From Micromonospora sp. WMMD980 (lineage in GTDB: Bacteria > Actinomycetota > Actinomycetes > Mycobacteriales > Micromonosporaceae), in the NCBI RefSeq assembly GCF_029626035.1, contig NZ_JARUBE010000003.1, forward strand, positions 2,542,001 through 2,606,000: 64,000 nucleotides of DNA. The letters run 5' to 3'. Numbering within the stretch: the first letter of the stretch is position 1; the number at the start of each line of letters is the position of its first letter. This document shows positions 52,701-62,192 of this stretch, in pieces. Under the pieces are notes generated by a model that searched no databases, was not told the origin of the DNA, and worked only from the letters and a program-made list of their open reading frames with translations. Position numbers and translations under genes: made by a program.

Positions 52701-52893
52701 AGATCTGCACCTGGACGCGGGCGCTGCTGGGCAGGTGCTCGCCGTAGATCGCGGTCATCAGGCGGCCCACCGGGACCACGCGTCCCGCCTCCAGCACCAG
52801 GCTGGCCAGGACGATCTGCTGGCGGTGCCCGCCGAGGTCGAGGGGACGGCCGTCCACCAGAACCTCGAGCGGGCCGAGCACGCGGAAATCCAC
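49780..52893 (-). CDS. Large SARP-family regulator (AfsR-like: DNA-binding, BTAD, NB-ARC, TPR)
   Basis: 1037 aa. Order: OmpR-type winged HTH (about residues 1-95, VLGPLEVLVDGRPL, SSARVQVQICVSALRRLL), bacterial transcriptional activator domain (about 100-245, YEGLLAEAREATGAGRRDDA), NB-ARC ATPase with Walker A VIAGKPGIGKTTLGVHVS and kinase-2 VLVVLDNVGS, then about ten TPRs. Activates biosynthetic promoters through heptamer direct repeats. GTG start at 52893. It lies between the carboxylase operon and the small peptide gene and is the best candidate pathway-specific activator. A rare-codon triplet (TTG ATA AGA) occurs at 50986-50994. Confidence 0.94.
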   Translation of the reverse strand: MDFRVLGPLEVLVDGRPLDLGGHRQQIVLASLVLEAGRVVPVGRLMTAIYGEHLPSSARVQVQICVSALRRLLASSGRADTIITRNQGYVLDPTGSRIDLCDYEGLLAEAREATGAGRRDDAVGRYREALRLWRGAALEGIDSQVLRSAADRFAERRLTVIEDCIELELDLGRHRDVIAELTGLVLAHPLRERLRGQLMLALYRSGRQAEALDSYRLARQTLIDELGLEPSEWLQRLERSIHTSEAGLVVRPVADGPALLVVTEPLADGALPAVASIEVAGPAPGVDEPALPILAVDDDVPLTPALTTAVPCMLPTDIADFTGRAQQINDIEARLALSTENPRQLAVPVIVIAGKPGIGKTTLGVHVSHRLAAQYPDGQLFADLHGRASRLVSPMQILERFLRTLGVPGGVLPDGLEERAEMYRGLLSDRRVLVVLDNVGSESQVLPLLPGNPRTAVIVTSRSRLGGLPGATHVDIDVFGFRHSIELLSRIAGDGRVHAEADAAAELAELCGQLPLALRIAGARLSARPHWTLEQLAGRLENESRRLDELKHGAMGIRASISMTYDNISEDARRLFRLLAVLDCPVFSGWMGAALLDRSLDDAQDLLDDLADAQLVEITGTESGLHSQYRFHDLIRVFARERLAAEEAVTERNAALERVLGALLFLAEVAHRHLHGNDNLQVHGKAKRWELPGRTAARLVREPLNWFERERQSLVAAVRQAAKIGAVELCWDLAVTAVTLFESRVYLNDWRDTHEVALDAVRQVDDRRGQAVILYSIGSLAIVEKRFADARQSLDEAAELFQSVHDAQGAALVSRNIAFLERMDGNLAEAARRYERALAVLRTGGDLAAAAYVLHSLAQVELERGDADSAKGMLPQALELSRRAGSRRIEAQVLHRLGDAHLQAGEPAEAVAAFGEALAAVHDLGDPIGEAYALHGLGLAHLRGGDFTEAGTALASAQSLASSNGERLVEARIAFSLGELALACGKPPQAVVHLHRALGLFRSIQAPVFESRVLAMLTEAYAAASGTDQVVIDSKAS

Positions 52894-53275
52894 GTGCGCC
52901 CCCTACGCCCCTACGATTGCGGGGCAGGTCACGGCCCCGACGCCCGTTACCTTTCGTTCACCCCGCGATCGCCCGCCGGTTGGGTCGTAGAACAATAAAC
53001 AGTTCTGCCACTTCGTCCACATTGCTCTGCCCCCAGGTGTCTCCACCGAGACTACGAAAGCGTTCCCGCTGGTGCCAGCCGGCTTGACGATCGGCACCCT
53101 TCGGGTCGGGACAAATGGCCGTTCTCCCGATAGTCGCACCGATCGATGCCTTTGCTGCGTCGATTCGGCAAGACACTTTCGTCCACTCCCTCCGGTTTGA
53201 TACGGCGGAAGGAATTTTGCCGACGGGCCCCGAGCGCGGATCCGAGCAATGTTCGGGTATTTACCCGGCGTGGTG
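52894..53275. other. 382-bp intergenic region upstream of the SARP gene
   Basis: No convincing gene in either strand. It is less GC-rich than the coding DNA (for example AACAATAAACAG near 52990), consistent with promoter DNA for the SARP gene, and holds a single CGATAGT heptamer-like site at 53129-53135. The carboxylase operon ends at its right edge. Confidence 0.55.
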
Positions 53276-55048
53276 TCAGACGAGCAGGCAGACCGCCGTG
53301 CCGGCGGAGAGCGTCTGGCCGATCGCGACCGTCAGGCCGGTCACCACGCCCGTCTTGTGGGCGTGCAGCGGCTGCTCCATCTTCATCGCCTCGATGACCG
53401 CGACCAGATCCCCCGCCGCCACCGTGTCACCCTCCGTGACCGCCAGCTTCACGACCGTGCCCTGCATCGGGCTGGTCAACGCGTCCCCGTCGACCACCGC
53501 CGGCGGGGTGCGGCCGCCGCCGGCCCGCCGACGCGGCCGGACCGTCGGAGCCGCCGCCCCGGCCGCCGCCGACCCCGGCGCCGCGACGAGGCCGGCGAAC
53601 CCGGCAGGGAACGTGACCTCGTGCCGCCGGCCGTCGATCTCGACCACCAGGCTCGGGCGCTCGGGCGGCGGCGACGCCACCGCGCCGCCCTCGAACGGGG
53701 GTACGTCCTGGTGCCACTCCGTCTCGATCCAGCGGGTGTGCACGCGGAACGGCTCGTCGGTGAACGCCGGGTCACGGACCACCGCGCGGTGGAACGGCAG
53801 CACGGTGGCCAACCCGTCCACGGCCAACTCGTCGAGCACCCGCCGGGAGCGCGCCAGCGCCTCGGCCCGGGTCTCGCCGGTGACGATCACCTTGGCCAGC
53901 AGCGAGTCGAAGTTCCCGCCGACGACGCTACCCGCACCGATGCCGGCGTCGACCCGCACGCCCGGCCCGTCCGGCCACGTCACCGCCGAGACCACACCCG
54001 GCGCCGGCAGGAAGCCGCGGCCCGGGTCCTCGCCGTTGATCCGGAACTCGATGGCGTGACCGCGCGCCGGTGGGTCGGCGTCGAACCGCAGCCGCTCGCC
54101 GTCGGCGATCCGGAACTGTTCGCGGACCAGGTCGATGCCGCTGGTCTCCTCGCTGACCGGGTGCTCCACCTGGAGCCGGGTGTTCACCTCCAGGAACGAG
54201 ATCGTGCCGTCGGTCCCGACCAGGTACTCCACGGTGCCCGCGCCGTGGTAGCCGGCCGCCCGGCAGATCTCCTTGGCCGAGGAGTGGATCCGGTGGCGCT
54301 GGGCGTCGGTCAGGAAGGGCGCCGGCGCCTCCTCGACCAGCTTCTGGTGCCGCCGTTGCAACGAGCAGTCACGGGTGCCGACGACCACGACGGCGCCGTG
54401 CTGATCGGCCAGCACCTGCGCCTCCACGTGACGCGGACGGTCGAGGTAGCGCTCGGCGAAGCACTCGCCCCGGCCGAACGCCGCGACCGCCTCCCGGGTC
54501 GCCGACTCGAACAGCTCGGGGATCTCGGCCACGGTCCGGGCCACCTTCAGCCCCCGGCCCCCGCCACCGAAGGCCGCCTTGATGGCGACCGGCAGGCCGA
54601 AACGTTCGGCGAACGCCACGATCTCGGTCGCGTCCCGGGCCGGCTCCGGGGTGCCCGGGACCAGCGGGGCGCCGACCTGCTCGGCGATGCGCCGCGCCGA
54701 CACCTTGTCGCCGAGGACCCGGATCGCCGCCGGCGACGGCCCGATCCAGGTCAGGCCGGCGCCGACGACCGCCTGGGCGAAGTCCGCGTTCTCCGAGAGG
54801 AAGCCGTACCCGGGGTGCACCGCGTCGGCGCCGGCGGTCGCCGCGACGGCGAGCAGCTTGTCGATCCGCAGGTAGGAGTCGGGGGCGGTGTCGCCGTCGA
54901 GCGCGTACGCCTCGTCGGCCAGCCGGACGTGCCGGGCGTCGCGGTCGCTGTCGGCGTAGACGGCGACGCTGCGCAGGCCCGCGTCGCGGCAGGCGCGGAC
55001 GATGCGGACCGCTATCTCGCCACGGTTGGCGATGAGGACCGTGTGCAC
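53276..55048 (-). CDS. Acyl-CoA carboxylase alpha chain (biotin carboxylase + BCCP)
   Basis: 590 aa fusion. [18 protein letters not shown] opens the biotin-carboxylase domain, [14 protein letters not shown] is its ATP loop and [15 protein letters not shown] the active-site region. The C-terminal biotinyl domain has [11 protein letters not shown] with the biotinylated Lys. It carboxylates biotin with bicarbonate and ATP and passes CO2 to a beta chain such as the one at 60593-62179. GTG start; last gene of a four-gene operon with the thioesterase, acyl-AMP ligase and KAS III. Confidence 0.94.
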   Translation of the reverse strand: MHTVLIANRGEIAVRIVRACRDAGLRSVAVYADSDRDARHVRLADEAYALDGDTAPDSYLRIDKLLAVAATAGADAVHPGYGFLSENADFAQAVVGAGLTWIGPSPAAIRVLGDKVSARRIAEQVGAPLVPGTPEPARDATEIVAFAERFGLPVAIKAAFGGGGRGLKVARTVAEIPELFESATREAVAAFGRGECFAERYLDRPRHVEAQVLADQHGAVVVVGTRDCSLQRRHQKLVEEAPAPFLTDAQRHRIHSSAKEICRAAGYHGAGTVEYLVGTDGTISFLEVNTRLQVEHPVSEETSGIDLVREQFRIADGERLRFDADPPARGHAIEFRINGEDPGRGFLPAPGVVSAVTWPDGPGVRVDAGIGAGSVVGGNFDSLLAKVIVTGETRAEALARSRRVLDELAVDGLATVLPFHRAVVRDPAFTDEPFRVHTRWIETEWHQDVPPFEGGAVASPPPERPSLVVEIDGRRHEVTFPAGFAGLVAAPGSAAAGAAAPTVRPRRRAGGGRTPPAVVDGDALTSPMQGTVVKLAVTEGDTVAAGDLVAVIEAMKMEQPLHAHKTGVVTGLTVAIGQTLSAGTAVCLLV

Positions 55049-55073
55049 GTGTGTCAGCTCCTTTCGGCGGCCC

Positions 55074-56045
55074 TCAGGGCAGCCGGGCCACCAGCGAGGC
55101 GTGGGTCAGGCCGGCGCCGAACCCGGACAGCAGCGCCAGGCCGCCGGACGGCACCCGGCCGGCGCTGACCAGCGTCTCCATGGCCAGCGGGATCGACGCG
55201 GCGGAGGTGTTGCCGGAGTGCTCCACGTCACGCGAGACCACGACGCTCGCCGGCAGACCCAGTGAGCCGGCGATCCGGTCGATGATGCGCACGTTGGCCT
55301 GGTGCGGCACGAACGCGGCCAGGTCGTCGACGGTCAGGCCGGCGGCCCGTACCGCCTCGCCGGCGACCGGCGCCACCTCGGAGATCGCCCAGCGGAAGAC
55401 CTCCGGTCCGGCCATCCGCATCACCGGCCAGAAGCCCGGGTCGTCGCGCGTGCGGGCCCAGGAGCCCTCGTGACCGATGACGCCGCTGCGCCCCCCGTCG
55501 GCGCCCCAGACCACCTGGTGGATGCCGGTGCTGCCGGACGACTCGACCACCACTGCGCCGGCGCCGTCGGCGAACAGGAAGGCGGTGGACCGGTCCTTGG
55601 GGTCGATGATGTCGGTCATCCGCTCCGACCCGACGACCAGTACCCGGTCCGCCGAGCCGCTGCGCACCAGCCCGTCGGCCACGGCCAGCGCCGCGCAGAA
55701 CCCGGCGCAGGCCGCGCCGAGGTCGAAGGCGGCCGCCCGGCGCGCGCCGAGCAGGTCCGCCACCTGCGGACCGGCCGCCGGTGACTGGTACAGGTAGGAC
55801 ATCGTCGCCACGATCACCACGTCGATGCTCTCCGCGGTGACCCCGGCGTGACGCAGGGCGCCGTCGGCGGCCCGCGTCGCCATGCTGACCACGGTGTCGT
55901 CCGGGCCGGCGAAGCGGCGGCTGACGATGCCGGATCGCTGCCGGATCCACTCGTCGGTCGAGTCGATCGGGCCGCAGATCTCGTCGTTGTGCACGACCCG
56001 GGCCGGGCGGTAGGCGCCGACGCCGCGGATCCGGCTGCCGGTCAC
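55074..56045 (-). CDS. Beta-ketoacyl-ACP synthase III (FabH-like)
   Basis: 323 aa. Catalytic triad: Cys in [13 protein letters not shown] (about residue 112), His in [11 protein letters not shown] and Asn in [21 protein letters not shown] is the typical KAS III loop. It condenses an acyl thioester primer with malonyl-ACP. GTG start at 56045 overlaps the ligase stop (GTGA), so it is translationally coupled to the acyl-AMP ligase. This implies that the ligase's product or its ACP-bound form is the KAS III primer, an inference from gene order. Confidence 0.93.
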   Translation of the reverse strand: MTGSRIRGVGAYRPARVVHNDEICGPIDSTDEWIRQRSGIVSRRFAGPDDTVVSMATRAADGALRHAGVTAESIDVVIVATMSYLYQSPAAGPQVADLLGARRAAAFDLGAACAGFCAALAVADGLVRSGSADRVLVVGSERMTDIIDPKDRSTAFLFADGAGAVVVESSGSTGIHQVVWGADGGRSGVIGHEGSWARTRDDPGFWPVMRMAGPEVFRWAISEVAPVAGEAVRAAGLTVDDLAAFVPHQANVRIIDRIAGSLGLPASVVVSRDVEHSGNTSAASIPLAMETLVSAGRVPSGGLALLSGFGAGLTHASLVARLP

Positions 56046-57781
56046 GAGCCGGTCCCGATCCGGGCCAGCGTGCCGTCGAGGTAGGCGGCCCGGCAGGCCC
56101 GCCGCTGCACCTTGCCGCTGGTGGTGCGGGGCAGCGTGCCGCGGCGGATGAGCACGACCTCGGCGACCGGGATGCCGTGCCGCGCCTCCACCGTCGTCCG
56201 GATGGTCCCGGTGAGCTGCTCGGCCGGGGTGTCCCGCAGGATCCGGCCGTTCACCTCCACCACCACGACCAGGTTCTCGGTGGCGCCGCCGTCCACCGCG
56301 AAGGCGGCCGAGCACGACGGTTGCAGACCGGGGGCGCAGGTCTCGGTGGTCTGCTCGAGGTCCTGCGGATAGTAGTTGCGGCCGAACCGGATGATGACGT
56401 CCTTGAGGCGGCCGGCGACGAACAGCTCGCCGTCGGAGACGAAGCCGAGGTCGCCGGTGCGCAGGTAGCGCAACGCCGGATCGCCGTCGGCGATCGTCGC
56501 CTCGAACGTCTCGGCGGTCTCGACCGGGCGTTGCCAGTAGCCCTGCGCCACGCAGGGGCCGGACACCCAGATCTCGCCGATCGTCTCGTCCGGGCAGCGC
56601 GTGCGGCTGCCCGGGTCGACGATCGTCACCTCGGTCAGCCCGTCGGCCGGGCCGCAGCTGACCACAGGCGTCGCGTCCGGGTCGCCCGGTGCCACCCCGA
56701 CGACCTTCCGGTCGGCGAGCGCCGAGGCGGAGAGCCACCGCGCCCGGGGCGGGTCGGTCGACCGGCTGCCCGAGACCTTCAACGTGTTCTCGGCCAAACC
56801 GTAGCCGGGGCTGATCGACCGCCACTCGAGCCCGTACGGCGCGAACGCCGTGGCGAACCGCTGCACCGTGTCCCACCGCACCGGCTCCGACCCGCTGATC
56901 GTCGCCCGCAGGCAGGACAGGTCCAGGTCGGGCCGGGCGTCGGCGGCCGCCCGCGCGCACAGCTCGTAGGCCAGGTTCGGCGCGGCGGTGTGCGTGCCGC
57001 GCAGCTCCGCGATCGCCTCCAGCCAACCCAGCGGGCGGCGGACGAAGTCGTCCGGCGCCATCAGGTGCGCCGGCGCCCCCGACCACAACGGCATCACGAT
57101 GCCGAACAGCAGCCCCATGTCGTGGAAGAGCGGCAGCCAGGAGACCACCCGGCCGCCGTCGGTGACCGGCCAGCGCCGGGCCAGGTCCTCGGCGTTCGCG
57201 CAGAAGTTGCGGTGGCTCACCACCACGCCCTTGGGCATGCCGGTCGAGCCCGAGGTGTACTGCAGCATCGCGACGTCGTCCGGCACGATGATCCGCGGCG
57301 ACCAGGCCGAGGCGACCTCGTCCGCGATGTCGTCGGTGCACAGCCAGGACAGGCCGGACAACTCCGGCGCGTCCCCGAACTGCGCGAGAAGCTGCTCCCG
57401 GACCGCCACCGTGGTGAGGATCGTGGTCGCCCCCGCGTCGTCCGCGACCGCCCGCACCCGCCGCAGGCCGCTGCGCCGGTTGGGCACCTTCACCGGAGCG
57501 GCGCGTACCCGGGCCAGTTGGGCGCCCAGCAACGCCCGGGGGAACTCGAGACCGGACGGGTAGAGCATCACCGCCGTCCGTCCGCCGAGGTCGAGGTCGG
57601 CCATGGCGGCCGCCCGGGCCCGGGCGGCGATCTCCAGGTCGCCGTACGTCAGCTCGTCGTCCCGCGGGCGGCCGGTGGGCCGGACCATCGAGTACGCCAC
57701 CGTGTCCGGCGTCTCCGCCGCCCGCCGGGCCAGCATCGTGGCCAGGTCGGGCGACGTGGTCGTCGTGATCGTGTCGGTCAT
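56042..57781 (-). CDS. Fatty acyl-AMP ligase (FAAL)
   Basis: 579 aa. LQYTSGSTGMPKGVVVSHRN is the ATP-binding A3 motif, WLPLFHDMGLLFGIVMPLW and SISPGYGLAENTLKVSG are hallmarks of FAALs rather than CoA ligases, and LRTGDLGF plus GRLKDVIIRFGRNYYPQDLE complete the core. It activates a fatty acid to acyl-AMP and would load an ACP rather than CoA. ATG at 57781. Between the thioesterase and KAS III genes in one operon; no stand-alone ACP gene is in the window. Confidence 0.93.
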   Translation of the reverse strand: MTDTITTTTSPDLATMLARRAAETPDTVAYSMVRPTGRPRDDELTYGDLEIAARARAAAMADLDLGGRTAVMLYPSGLEFPRALLGAQLARVRAAPVKVPNRRSGLRRVRAVADDAGATTILTTVAVREQLLAQFGDAPELSGLSWLCTDDIADEVASAWSPRIIVPDDVAMLQYTSGSTGMPKGVVVSHRNFCANAEDLARRWPVTDGGRVVSWLPLFHDMGLLFGIVMPLWSGAPAHLMAPDDFVRRPLGWLEAIAELRGTHTAAPNLAYELCARAAADARPDLDLSCLRATISGSEPVRWDTVQRFATAFAPYGLEWRSISPGYGLAENTLKVSGSRSTDPPRARWLSASALADRKVVGVAPGDPDATPVVSCGPADGLTEVTIVDPGSRTRCPDETIGEIWVSGPCVAQGYWQRPVETAETFEATIADGDPALRYLRTGDLGFVSDGELFVAGRLKDVIIRFGRNYYPQDLEQTTETCAPGLQPSCSAAFAVDGGATENLVVVVEVNGRILRDTPAEQLTGTIRTTVEARHGIPVAEVVLIRRGTLPRTTSGKVQRRACRAAYLDGTLARIGTGS

Positions 57782-57815
57782 GTCGATCCCTCTTCCGCTC
57801 CGCGGTGGTGCCGGG

Positions 57816-58586
57816 TCAGGCGGTGCGCGAACCGGCCCGCACGGCGGCGAGCTGGGTCCGGATGATGGTGAGCACCGCGGCCTGGTGCCGGTTGAGGAAG
57901 AAATGGCCGCCGGAATAGGTGTGCAGGTCGAACGGCCCGGTGGTGTGGTCCTGCCAGGACCGCACCTCGTCGACCGTGGCCTTGCTGTCGCTCTCGCCGG
58001 TGAACGCGGTGATCGGCGCCGACAGCGGCGGGCCGGGCACGTAGCGGTAGGTCTCCGCGGCGGTGTAGTCGGCGCGGATGGCCGGCAGGATCATCCGCAG
58101 CACCTCGTCGTCGCCGAGCAGCCCGCCCTCGGTGCCGCTGAGCCGGCGCACGTCGGCGATGAGGCCGCGGTCGTCGAGCTGGTGCACCCGCTCGTCCCGG
58201 ACCCGCGACGGCGCCCGCCGGCCGGAGGCGAACACCACCGCCGGGGTCACCCCGTCCTCGTGCTCCAGCAGACGCGCCACCTCGAAGGCGAGGCTCGCGC
58301 CCATGCTGTGCCCGAACAGCGCCAGCGGCCGGTCGGTCCGTGGGCGCAGCACCGCGTGCACCCGTCGGGCCAGCTCGGGCAGGTCCCGCACCAGCGGCTC
58401 GTGCCGGCGGTCCTGCCGGCCGGGATACTGGATCGCCAGCACCTCGACCTCGGGCGCGAGGGCCCGCGACACCGGGAAGTAGTAGCTCGCCGAGCCACCG
58501 GCGTGCGGCAGGCACACGAGCTGGACACTGCCGGGCGTGGCCGGGTGGTACTCCCGGATCCACAGGCCCGCGTCGTCGTCGGTCAT
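57816..58586 (-). CDS. Type II thioesterase
   Basis: 256 aa alpha/beta hydrolase. LVCLPHAGGSASYYFP at the start, ALFGHSMGASLAFEVARL (nucleophile Ser) and YSGGHFFLNRH (His) are the editing-thioesterase signatures. It removes aberrant acyl chains from PKS or NRPS carrier proteins. First gene of the operon with FAAL, KAS III and the carboxylase alpha chain, and divergent from the ABC exporter genes (217-bp promoter region). Confidence 0.94.
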   Translation of the reverse strand: MTDDDAGLWIREYHPATPGSVQLVCLPHAGGSASYYFPVSRALAPEVEVLAIQYPGRQDRRHEPLVRDLPELARRVHAVLRPRTDRPLALFGHSMGASLAFEVARLLEHEDGVTPAVVFASGRRAPSRVRDERVHQLDDRGLIADVRRLSGTEGGLLGDDEVLRMILPAIRADYTAAETYRYVPGPPLSAPITAFTGESDSKATVDEVRSWQDHTTGPFDLHTYSGGHFFLNRHQAAVLTIIRTQLAAVRAGSRTA

Positions 58587-58803
58587 GCTGGTCGCCCCTC
58601 ACGTCGGCCGGGCCCCGTCGGGCGGGACCCTCGATGTGAGGACGAGGATCCTCACGCGCCGACAGCGGGCGCAAGAGATCCGGAACTGCCCCGGCGCAGT
58701 CTCGGGTCAGTAGGGGGCGGCCTACGGGTTACCGGGCCGCACGCCCGCCCCGAGCATGGACAGGTGTGGCGCATCCGTGCCTTGCCACCGCTTGGGAGTA
58801 GAC

Positions 58804-59757
58804 ATGATCGAGGTCAACGAACTGCGCAAGTCGTACCGGATCCGCTTCGGGCGGAAGACCATCGACGTCGACGCCGTGCGTGGTGTCAGCTTCGACGTCC
58901 AGAAAGGACAGGTGCTCGGCCTGCTCGGCTCGAACGGCGCGGGCAAGACCACCACCATCCGGATGCTCACCACGCTCATCCGGCCGGACAGCGGCACCGC
59001 CGTCATCGCCGACGCCGACCTCGCCACCGAGGCGGCCGAGGTGCGGCGGCGCATCGGGTACGTCTCGCAGGGCGGGTGCACCGCGGACAACTCGACCGCC
59101 CGGGAGGAGCTCGTCCTCCAGGCCCGCATGTTCGGCATCGGCAAGGCCGAGGCCCGCGAGCGGGCCGCGCGGGCGCTGGACACGTTCAAGCTCACCGACT
59201 ACGCCGACCGGCGGTGCAAGACCTACTCGGGCGGCCAGCGGCGGCGGGTGGACATCGCCATGGGCCTCATCAACGAGCCCCGGGTGCTGTTCCTGGACGA
59301 GCCGACCGCCGGTCTCGACCCGGCCGGCCGGGCCGACATCCGCGGCGAGATCGAGCGCCTGCGCGCCGACGGCATGACCGTGCTCGTCACCACCCACTAC
59401 CTCGAGGAGGCCGACGCCCTCTGCGACCGGGTGGCCATCGTCGAGAAGGGGCAGGTCGTCGCGGCGGGCACGCCGGAGGAGCTGAAGCGTCAGGTCGCCG
59501 GCGACGTGGTCACGCTCGGGCTGAACGGCAGCACGCCGGCCGCCGAGAAGATCATGACCGGGGCCGCCTACGTGACCCGGCTCGAATCCACCGACGAGGG
59601 CCTGCGCCTGTTCGTCGACTCCGGCAACCGCGTGCTGCCGAAGATCCTGCACGACCTCGACGACGCCGGCATCGTGCCGGACACGATCGAGGTGCACCGG
59701 CCGTCGCTCGACGACGTGTTCCTGGCCAAAGCCGGCCGCTCGCTCACCGCAGCCTGA
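58804..59757 (+). CDS. ABC transporter ATP-binding protein (DrrA-like)
   Basis: 317 aa. Walker A GSNGAGKTTTIRML, signature YSGGQRRRVDIAM, Walker B VLFLDEPTAGLDP and the switch His in VTTHYLEEAD are intact, and the C-terminal extension beyond residue 230 is typical of DrrA-type drug exporters. ATG at 58804. The permease gene starts 16 bp later. Probably exports or gives self-resistance to the polyketide. Confidence 0.93.
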   Translation: MIEVNELRKSYRIRFGRKTIDVDAVRGVSFDVQKGQVLGLLGSNGAGKTTTIRMLTTLIRPDSGTAVIADADLATEAAEVRRRIGYVSQGGCTADNSTAREELVLQARMFGIGKAEARERAARALDTFKLTDYADRRCKTYSGGQRRRVDIAMGLINEPRVLFLDEPTAGLDPAGRADIRGEIERLRADGMTVLVTTHYLEEADALCDRVAIVEKGQVVAAGTPEELKRQVAGDVVTLGLNGSTPAAEKIMTGAAYVTRLESTDEGLRLFVDSGNRVLPKILHDLDDAGIVPDTIEVHRPSLDDVFLAKAGRSLTAA

Positions 59758-59773
59758 AAGGGGGCCCGCCGCC

Positions 59774-60529
59774 ATGACCGTCGCCCGCGGCACCTGGCTG
59801 GTGTTCCACCGCCAGATCAGCCAGATCATCCGCAGTCCGATCTGGATCTTCCTGAGCATCCTGGATCCGCTGGTCTATCTGTTCCTGTTCGCGCCGCTGC
59901 TCCAGCGGGCGCTGAACGCGCCGACGTCCGGGGCGGCGTACACCACGTTCGTGCCCGGCCTACTGGTGCTGCTGGCCATCTTCGGCGGCATGTTCGCCGG
60001 CTTCAACATGCTCGTGGAGCTGCGGGCCGGCATGATCGAGCGGGCCCGGGTGACGCCGATGAGCACGGTGGCGCTGCTGCTCGGCCGATCTCTCAAGGAC
60101 GTCGCGAACCTGCTGTTCCAGGCCGCCATCGTGACGCTGACCGCGATGCTGTTCGGCCTGACCGTACGCCTGCCGGAGCTGCTGCTCGGTTTCCTGCTGG
60201 TCGGCATGATCGCGCTCGGCATGTCGGCGCTGTCCAACGGGGCGGCGCTGAAGCTGAAGACCGAGGGCATCCTGAGCCCGCTGATCAACACGGTGGGGCA
60301 CCCGCTGCTGATGCTCTCCGGCATCCTGCTGCCGCTGGCGCTGGCGCCGGTGTGGCTGCAGAACGTGGCCAACCTCAACGTGTTCTCCTGGGTGGTCCGC
60401 GGGATGCGTGAGCTGTTCGCCGGGCACCCGGAGGCACCGGTGGTCTGGCAGAGCTTCGCCGTCCTGACGGTCCTGACCACCCTGTCGGTCTACTGGGCGT
60501 CCCGCCAGTTCGCCCGCAGCATCCGGTAA
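59774..60529 (+). CDS. ABC-2 type permease (DrrB-like)
   Basis: 251 aa with about six hydrophobic segments. RQISQIIRSPIWIFLSILDPLVYLF at the start and the motif region GMIERARVTPMSTVALLLGRSL match daunorubicin-exporter-type permeases. Pairs with the ATPase gene directly upstream. Followed by a strong hairpin terminator. Confidence 0.92.
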   Translation: MTVARGTWLVFHRQISQIIRSPIWIFLSILDPLVYLFLFAPLLQRALNAPTSGAAYTTFVPGLLVLLAIFGGMFAGFNMLVELRAGMIERARVTPMSTVALLLGRSLKDVANLLFQAAIVTLTAMLFGLTVRLPELLLGFLLVGMIALGMSALSNGAALKLKTEGILSPLINTVGHPLLMLSGILLPLALAPVWLQNVANLNVFSWVVRGMRELFAGHPEAPVVWQSFAVLTVLTTLSVYWASRQFARSIR

Positions 60530-60541
60530 CCCCCCGCACCG

Positions 60542-60581
60542 CGAGGAGGCCGCCGCGCCCACGGGCGTGGCGGCCTCCTCG
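60542..60581. terminator. Bidirectional hairpin terminator
   Basis: 19-bp arms (60542-60560 and 60563-60581, outer part CGAGGAGGCCGCC) with one G-T mismatch and a 2-nt spacer, between the convergent permease and carboxyltransferase genes. Confidence 0.85.
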
Positions 60582-60592
60582 TGCGTCGGCGG

Positions 60593-62179
60593 TCAGAGCG
60601 GGATGTTGCCGTGCCGCTTCGCCGGCAGCTCGGCCCGCTTGTGCCGCAGCGCCCGCAGCGCGCGGGCCACCTCCAGGCGGGTCTGCGACGGACGGATCAC
60701 CCGGTCGACGTAGCCCCGCTCGGCCGCGATGTACGGCGAGTCGAACAGTTGCCGGTACTCCTCGGTGTACTTGGCCAGCAGGCGCTCGCGGTCGGCGCCC
60801 TCGGCGGTGGCCAGCGCCTTGCGGTAGAGCATCAGCACCGCCCCGCCGGCGCCCATCACCGCGATCTTGGCGGTCGGCCAGGCGAGGTTGATGTCGGCGC
60901 CCAGGTGCTTGGAGCCCATCACCGCGTAACCCCCGCCGTAGGCCTTCCCGACGACCACGGTCACCAGCGGGACGGTGGCCTCGGAGTACGCGTACAGCAG
61001 CTTGGCGCCGTGCCTGATGATGCCCATCCGCTCCTGCTGCGCGCCGGGCAGGTAGCCCGGCACGTCGACCAGGGTGAGGATCGGGATCCGGAACGCGTCG
61101 CACATCCGCACGAAGCGCGCCGCCTTGACCGACGCGTCCAGGTCGATCGCGCCGGCCAGGTGCCCGGGCTGGTTGGCCACCACGCCGACCGAGCGCCCCT
61201 CGACCGAGGCCAGCGCGCAGATGATGTTCGGCGCGAACGCCTCCTGGAACGGCAGCAGCGAGTCCTCGTCGACGACCCGCTCGATCAGCTCGACCATGTC
61301 GTACGTGCGGTTCGCCGAGTCCGGCATGATGCCGTCGAGGTGCCGGTCGCGCTCGGTGACCTCCGGCGCGCCGGTGTGCGCGAACACCGGCGGCTCCTCG
61401 CGGTTGTTGCCGGGCAGGTAGCCCAGCAGGTCGCGGACCCAGGCGATCGCGGCCGGCTCGTCGTCGGCCACGTGGTGCACGTTGCCGGCGACCTCGCTGT
61501 TGGTCTCCGCGCCGCCCAGCTCGTCGCGGGTGGTGCGCTCCCCCATCACCGCGGCGACCACCTCGGGGCCGGTCACGAACATGTACGACGTGTCGCGCAC
61601 CATCACCGTCACGTCGGTCATCGCCGGCGAGTACACCGCGCCGCCCGCACACGGTCCCATGATCAGTGAGATCTGCGGGATCACGCCCGAGGCGAGCACG
61701 TTGCGCCGCCCGATCTCGGCGTAGTGCGCCAGCGAGAGCACGCCCTCCTGGATCCGGGCGCCACCGGAGTCGTTGATGCCGACGACCGGGCAGCCGATCT
61801 TCATGGCCAGGTCCATGAGCTTCATGACCTTGCCGCCGCACGCCTCGCCCATGCTGCCGCCCAGGATCGTGAAGTCCTGGGAGAACGCGCACACCTGCCG
61901 GCCGTCGACGGTGCCGTAGCCGGTGATCACCCCGTCGCCGTCCGGCCGGTCGCCGTCCATGCCGTAGTCGGTGCACCGGTGCCGCACGAACTCGTCGAGC
62001 TCCACGAAGGATCCGGGGTCGAAGAGCAGGTCGAGCCGCTCGCGCGCGGTCAGCTTGCCCTTCTGGTGCTGCTTCTGCCGGGCCCGGTCCTCGGCCGTCT
62101 CCACCACCTGCCGGTGCCGCGCGTCCAGCGCGGCGATGCGCCCGGCGGTGGTGGGCTCCGTGACTGTCTGCTCAGGCAT
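60593..62179 (-). CDS. Acyl-CoA carboxyltransferase beta chain (PccB/AccB-like)
   Basis: 528 aa. Crotonase-fold carboxyltransferase with GGSMGEACGGKVMKLMDLA, GINDSGGARIQEGV, GPCAGGAVYSPAM and LVDVPGYLPGAQQE. It moves CO2 from biotin to an acyl-CoA to form an extender unit. The residue in GKAYGGGYAVMGSKH corresponds to the Asp/Ile selectivity position of streptomycete PccB/AccB and is Ala here, so substrate choice may differ from propionyl-CoA. ATG at 62179, 13 bp downstream of the PKS gene. Confidence 0.93.
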   Translation of the reverse strand: MPEQTVTEPTTAGRIAALDARHRQVVETAEDRARQKQHQKGKLTARERLDLLFDPGSFVELDEFVRHRCTDYGMDGDRPDGDGVITGYGTVDGRQVCAFSQDFTILGGSMGEACGGKVMKLMDLAMKIGCPVVGINDSGGARIQEGVLSLAHYAEIGRRNVLASGVIPQISLIMGPCAGGAVYSPAMTDVTVMVRDTSYMFVTGPEVVAAVMGERTTRDELGGAETNSEVAGNVHHVADDEPAAIAWVRDLLGYLPGNNREEPPVFAHTGAPEVTERDRHLDGIMPDSANRTYDMVELIERVVDEDSLLPFQEAFAPNIICALASVEGRSVGVVANQPGHLAGAIDLDASVKAARFVRMCDAFRIPILTLVDVPGYLPGAQQERMGIIRHGAKLLYAYSEATVPLVTVVVGKAYGGGYAVMGSKHLGADINLAWPTAKIAVMGAGGAVLMLYRKALATAEGADRERLLAKYTEEYRQLFDSPYIAAERGYVDRVIRPSQTRLEVARALRALRHKRAELPAKRHGNIPL

Positions 62180-62192
62180 GTGGAGGGTCCTC

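Noticed and set aside
58728..58734. Single GTTACCG heptamer between the thioesterase and ABC genes as a third SARP site
   Set aside because: No second heptamer at 11 or 22 bp; a lone 7-mer is not informative.
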